NCBI GenBank assembly: GCA_030428885.1
Contig: JAUIEJ010000003.1
Span: 407,484 to 471,483 of the forward strand
Source of the DNA: Gemmatimonadota bacterium
GTDB taxonomy: Bacteria; Gemmatimonadota; Gemmatimonadetes; Longimicrobiales; Gaopeijiaceae
DNA: 64,000 nt
Direction: 5' to 3'
Numbering within the stretch: the first letter of the stretch is position 1; each line of letters opens with the position of its first letter. Below, in pieces: positions 60,593 through 64,000 of the stretch. A program made the position numbers and the translations under genes. The notes beneath the pieces are model-generated. The model worked only from the letters and a program-made list of their open reading frames with translations, ran no database searches and was not told the DNA's origin.

Positions 60593-60925
60593 GCGGCGGC
60601 CCTGAACCGCACAGCGGGGGGTCGGGGTACAGGTGTCCGGAAATGGGACGCGCGATCCCGCACGTGAGCGGCGAACCCGGGATCGTCCGTCGGGTCGAAA
60701 CGCCCCAAGTCGTTGATGCCCAACGCATGTCGGCAATCTTACGAAACTGGCACGATTCGTTCACTGTAGGGTCCCCCAGCAGGCGGTCCTGCGGGGCCCT
60801 CCGGCGGGTGACGACGACGATGCGGAAGTGCGGCCGGCCTTCGGGCCGGCGTCGGATCGGGTACCCCGGGGCCGTCTTTTCCACGCGACACGAAGCATCA
60901 CGTTCGGCATAGAGGAGGAGCAGGC
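60593..60925. promoter_or_regulatory. Leader/promoter region before the TolC-HlyD-ABC operon with a GC hairpin
   Basis: No gene seen. Locally AT-richer around 60725-60770, where TTACGA-N17-CACTGT or TAGGGT (60767-60772) could be promoter elements; neither is strong. A hairpin GCCGGCC-TTCG-GGCCGGC lies at 60833-60850, with a stable tetraloop and no T-run, so it would sit in a leader of about 100-150 bases. A regulatory leader is possible, unproven. Confidence 0.35.
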
Positions 60926-62470
60926 GTGAGGTCCGAATCCATGACCCGAGAGGGAGGCCGCCCCCTGGCCGCCGCGCTGGTTCTGCTGGCGCTGGGCGCC
61001 ACGGCACTGGTGGCCCAGGAGCCCCAGGCCCGGGAGCTCTCGCTCTCCGAGGCCATCTCCATCGCCAAACGCAACAACCCCACCTACCGCATGACCGCCA
61101 ACAATCAGGCGGCGGCGGACTGGGGCGTGCGGGAGGCGTACGGCAATCTGCTCCCCACGGTGACCGCCAACGGCAGCGCCGGCTTCACCGAGGCGGGCGT
61201 GCAGCGGTTCGGCACGGTGGACCTCGGGGTCCAGAGCACGGACTGGTACAGCTCCTCGTACAGCCTGAACTTCAACTGGAACCTGTCGGGGAACACCTTC
61301 TTCGGCGTCTCCAGCGCCCGGGCCGCCCAGGAGTCCACGGCGGCGGGAATCCGGGCCGCCGAGTTCACCCTCGAAAACCAGGTCACGCTCCAGTACATGA
61401 CCGCCCTCCGGGCCCGGGACGCCGTGTCCGTGGCCCAGGACCAGTTCGACCGGGCCCAGCAGAACCTCGACCTGGTCAACACCCGGGTGGAGATGGAAGC
61501 GGCGGCCGGCACCGAGGGGCGGCAGGCCGAAGTGGATCTGGGGCGGGCCGAGGTGGCCCTCCTCCAGGCCGAGCGCCTGTACCGGGCCGAGAAGCACCGC
61601 CTCCAGGAACAGCTCGGCGTGGCCATCGACGAAGAACTCGACCTCATCAGCGAGTTCGAGATCTTCGATCCCACCTGGACCCGGGACGAACTCCTGGACG
61701 AGGCCATGGACCGGCATCCGTCGCTCCGGGCGGCCCGGGCCCAGGAGAGCTCGAGCAAGGCCCAGGTGCGGCAGGCCCGGAGCGCCTACTTCCCGAGCCT
61801 CAGCGTCAGCACGGGGCTCCGGGGCTTCACCCAGAAGGCCCTGAACGACGAGTACGTCCTCAACAACGCCCGGGGCTCGGCGGCGGGGCAGGAACTGGGG
61901 TGTGAGCGGAACAACGCCCTGGCCAGCGCCATCGGCGGGCTCCCGGGGTGGCAGGTCCAGGACTGCGGGCAATACACCTACACCGACGCCGACGGACTGG
62001 CGGCCCTGGCGGCCAACGACGCCTTTCCCTTCGACTTCACCAAGAATCCCCTGAGCCTCAACCTCTCCGTATCGCTGCCCGTCTTCCAGGGCTTCACCCG
62101 GCAGCGTGTCGTGGAGCAGGCCGAGGCCGGGGCCTCCGACGCGGCCCACCTGGCCCGGCAGGAGGAACTGCGGCTCCGCACCGCCGTGACCCAGTCGCTG
62201 GACAACCTCCAGTCGGCCCATCGGCAGTGGGAGATCGAGACCCGCAATCAGGAGCTGGCGACGCAGCGCCTCACCGAGGCCCGGCAGCGCTACGAGGTGG
62301 GCAACACCTCGATCCTGGAACTCATGGACGCCCAGACGTCCCTGACCACGGCCCAGCGGGACTATCTGGTGGCCGTGTACAACTTCCACCAGTCTCTGGT
62401 GGCCCTCGAAGCGGCCACCGGCCGTACGCTCCGTCCCGGTGCCGCCGACGGCGACGCCGACGGTTCCTGA
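60926..62470 (+). CDS. TolC-family outer-membrane efflux protein
   Basis: 514 residues. Signal peptide (PLAAALVLLALGATALVAQ), then LSLSEAISIAKRNNPTYRMT, the TolC opening. Two repeated halves with long helices (DQFDRAQQNLDLVNTRVEMEA, RLTEARQRYEVGNTSILELMD) and membrane strands (SYSLNFNWNLSG, LSLNLSVSLPVFQG). An insertion with two cysteines (GCERNN ... QDCGQ) occurs in the second half. GTG start with GAGGAGG upstream. First gene of a tripartite operon with HlyD-like and ABC genes. Confidence 0.93.
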   Translation: MRSESMTREGGRPLAAALVLLALGATALVAQEPQARELSLSEAISIAKRNNPTYRMTANNQAAADWGVREAYGNLLPTVTANGSAGFTEAGVQRFGTVDLGVQSTDWYSSSYSLNFNWNLSGNTFFGVSSARAAQESTAAGIRAAEFTLENQVTLQYMTALRARDAVSVAQDQFDRAQQNLDLVNTRVEMEAAAGTEGRQAEVDLGRAEVALLQAERLYRAEKHRLQEQLGVAIDEELDLISEFEIFDPTWTRDELLDEAMDRHPSLRAARAQESSSKAQVRQARSAYFPSLSVSTGLRGFTQKALNDEYVLNNARGSAAGQELGCERNNALASAIGGLPGWQVQDCGQYTYTDADGLAALAANDAFPFDFTKNPLSLNLSVSLPVFQGFTRQRVVEQAEAGASDAAHLARQEELRLRTAVTQSLDNLQSAHRQWEIETRNQELATQRLTEARQRYEVGNTSILELMDAQTSLTTAQRDYLVAVYNFHQSLVALEAATGRTLRPGAADGDADGS

Positions 62471-62491
62471 TTCCGACAGAGGACGACTCCC

Positions 62492-63751
62492 TTGGATATC
62501 ATCCGCGATACGAAGCCGAAGAAGCGCAAGCGCTCCCTCGTCATCGCCTCCGTGATCCTCGGCCTCATCGCCGTGACGTTCGCGGTGCAGCAGCTCCCCT
62601 CCGCCGCGCCCACCGTCGACCGGGCGGTGGTGTGGATGGATACGGTGGAGCAGGGCACCCTGGTGCGCCAGATCCGGGGCCCCGGCACCCTCGTGCCCGA
62701 GCAGGCGCGCCTCATCACCGCCGTGACCAACGGCCGTGTCGAGCGCATCGAACTGCTTCCCGGCGCGGAGGTTCAGCCCGGTGACGTGATCCTGCGCATG
62801 AGCAATCCCGACGTGGATCTCCAGCTCCTCCAGGCCCAGTCCCAGTTGAGCCAGGCCCAGTCGACCCTCATGCAGACCCGGGCCAACCTGCGCACCCAGC
62901 GGCTGCAGCAGGAAGGGGCGGTGAAGCAGCTCGAGACCCAGTTCGCCGCGGCCCGTCGCGCCTACGAGACGAACCAGCGGCTGTGGGACACCAACCCGGC
63001 CCTGGTGGCCCGCTCGGTCCTGGACCAGAGCCGGGAGGAGATGGAGCAGCTCCAGACCCGGGTGGATCTGGAGCGGGAGCGCCTCCAGGTCATGCTCGAC
63101 ACCGAGGACGACCAGATCGACTCCCAGCAGATCCAGGTCGACCGGCTGCAGGAGACGGTGGAGTTCAACCGGGATCGCCTGGCGTCCCTGGTGGTGACGG
63201 CGCCCATCGCCGGCACCCTGTCGCCCCTGGAGATTCCCCTCCAGGAGGGGCAGTACGTCACGTCGGGCATGCAGATCGCCCGCATCGTGGTGCCCGGGCG
63301 GCTGAAGGCGGAGATCCGCATCAGCCAGACCCAGGCCCAGGAGATCGTGGTGGGCCAGCAGGCCCTCATCGACACCCGCACCGACACCATCATGGGCCAG
63401 GTGTCGCGGATCGATCCGGCCGTGCGCCAGGGATCGGTGACCATCGACGTGTCGTTGCCCACCGACCTGCCGGCCAGTGCCCGGCCGGACCTGAGCGTCG
63501 ACGGCAACGTCATCATCGATCGACTGGACAACGTGCTGCACATCTCCCGGCCCAGCTTCGCCCAGGCCAACCAGCGGGCGAGCCTGTTCCGGCTGACCCC
63601 CGACGGCCAGTACGCCGAGCGGGTCCAGGTCATGTTCGGCGCCAGTTCGGTCAACGACATGGAAGTCCTGGAGGGACTCCAGGTCGGCGACATCGTGCTG
63701 CTGCAGGACATGTCCCAGTGGGACGGCTACGACCGGGTCCGCCTGCGCTGA
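62492..63751 (+). CDS. HlyD/MacA-type periplasmic adaptor
   Basis: 419 residues with a single N-terminal membrane anchor (SLVIASVILGLIAVTFAV) and a periplasmic MFP body. Lipoyl halves are GTLVPEQARLITAVTNGRVERI and LVVTAPIAGTLSPL, with a coiled-coil hairpin between (about 115-235, rich in Gln, Leu and Arg: LQLLQAQSQLSQAQSTL). Then a barrel with EIRISQTQAQEIVVGQ. TTG start after AGAGGA. Links TolC to the ABC protein that follows. Confidence 0.92.
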   Translation: MDIIRDTKPKKRKRSLVIASVILGLIAVTFAVQQLPSAAPTVDRAVVWMDTVEQGTLVRQIRGPGTLVPEQARLITAVTNGRVERIELLPGAEVQPGDVILRMSNPDVDLQLLQAQSQLSQAQSTLMQTRANLRTQRLQQEGAVKQLETQFAAARRAYETNQRLWDTNPALVARSVLDQSREEMEQLQTRVDLERERLQVMLDTEDDQIDSQQIQVDRLQETVEFNRDRLASLVVTAPIAGTLSPLEIPLQEGQYVTSGMQIARIVVPGRLKAEIRISQTQAQEIVVGQQALIDTRTDTIMGQVSRIDPAVRQGSVTIDVSLPTDLPASARPDLSVDGNVIIDRLDNVLHISRPSFAQANQRASLFRLTPDGQYAERVQVMFGASSVNDMEVLEGLQVGDIVLLQDMSQWDGYDRVRLR

Positions 63752-63837
63752 CCCCGAACACCACCCCCGGGGAGGGTTCCCCGACCCCACCACGCCGCCA
63801 CGGGCGGCTCCTTCCGACCTGATGGGAGAGGATGACG

Positions 63838-64000
63838 ATGGAGAACGGAAAGTCGCTGATCCACCTGAACGAGCTGTCGAAGGTGTTCTACACCGAAGAG
63901 GTGGAGACCCACGCGTTGTCGGGGATCAACCTGGACATCCAGAGCGGGGAGTTCGTGTCCATCGCGGGCCCGTCGGGGTGCGGGAAGACGACGCTGCTGT
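63838..64000 (+). CDS. ABC transporter ATP-binding protein, MacB/LolD type (3' end outside window)
   Basis: The first 54 residues are visible: after [20 protein letters not shown] comes [19 protein letters not shown] and the Walker A motif [12 protein letters not shown]. The wording resembles MacB/LolD ATPases, which power export with an MFP and TolC partner, as encoded just upstream. ATG at 63838 is preferred because GGAGAGG sits 6 bases before it; another ATG at 63832 is too close. Whether a MacB-type permease is fused or follows separately is outside the window. Confidence 0.88.
   Translation, partial: MENGKSLIHLNELSKVFYTEEVETHALSGINLDIQSGEFVSIAGPSGCGKTTLL

Noticed and set aside
1..64000. 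CRISPR arrays, transposons, integrases, phage or defence genes
   Set aside because: No direct repeats with spacers, no transposase, integrase, restriction or toxin-antitoxin proteins were recognised on either strand. The window looks like core and envelope chromosome.

Overview
The window is GC-rich, densely packed bacterial chromosome of a diderm (Gram-negative-type) organism. The envelope type is read directly from the genes: TolC-like outer-membrane factors, an RND pump, Omp85-like and other outer-membrane proteins, and many proteins with a lipobox. The composition, the long antisense open frames and the gene mix (baeRF-type protein, tandem Trk/Ktr potassium genes, many secreted metallopeptidases) fit Gemmatimonadota or a close relative. 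That placement is an inference from style, not from a marker phylogeny. No rRNA, CRISPR array, integrase, transposase or phage gene was seen, and nothing looks like a defence island.

Layout. 1-802 is the 3' part of a dihydroorotase. 1114-2688 (minus) holds rpsT and a beta-propeller lipoprotein. 2821-8106 is a housekeeping run: site-2 protease, scpA, scpB, rluB-type pseudouridine synthase, a large Rossmann protein of unknown function, and upp. 8117-13001 (minus) is a four-gene potassium-uptake operon combining a Trk pair with a Ktr pair. 13127-24145 carries a baeRF-family protein, a serine carboxypeptidase-like protein, an L,D-transpeptidase, an enlarged penicillin-binding protein, an M16 peptidase and two small candidate proteins. 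24192-25827 (minus) has tRNA-Ile(CAU), a receiver-PAS protein whose stop lies inside that tRNA, and a GGQ release-factor-like protein. 26009-30636 has an AI-2E-type permease, a small conserved protein, a POT peptide transporter and a YheT hydrolase. 30777-39164 is an envelope operon: triple-repeat periplasmic protein, outer-membrane barrel, M1 peptidase lipoprotein and a HEAT-cyclophilin lipoprotein. 39237-46576 is a TetR-controlled RND efflux operon. 46602-58901 mixes a PafA-like phosphatase, small membrane proteins, a CAP lipoprotein, a nitronate-monooxygenase-like enzyme, MATE, a Lon-N-domain protein, murB, an M61 peptidase and a DinB protein. 58905-60524 is a D-aminoacylase-like lipoprotein. 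60926-64000 starts a TolC/HlyD/ABC tripartite exporter that runs off the end.

How the genes work together. The repeated theme is envelope building and peptide handling. Secreted M1, M16, M61 and S10-type peptidases, a D-aminoacylase-like amidohydrolase and a POT transporter would let the cell degrade and import peptides. L,D-transpeptidase, PBP and MurB serve peptidoglycan. Two tripartite exporters plus MATE serve drug or metabolite export. Many neighbouring genes overlap by four bases (ATGA or GTGA), indicating translational coupling.

Several genes without a Shine-Dalgarno sequence have a TANNNT -10-like element placed so that transcription would begin at or within a few bases of the start codon. 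This suggests leaderless mRNAs (M50, trkA, M1, TetR). All functional calls are from motif recognition by eye; no database search was run.
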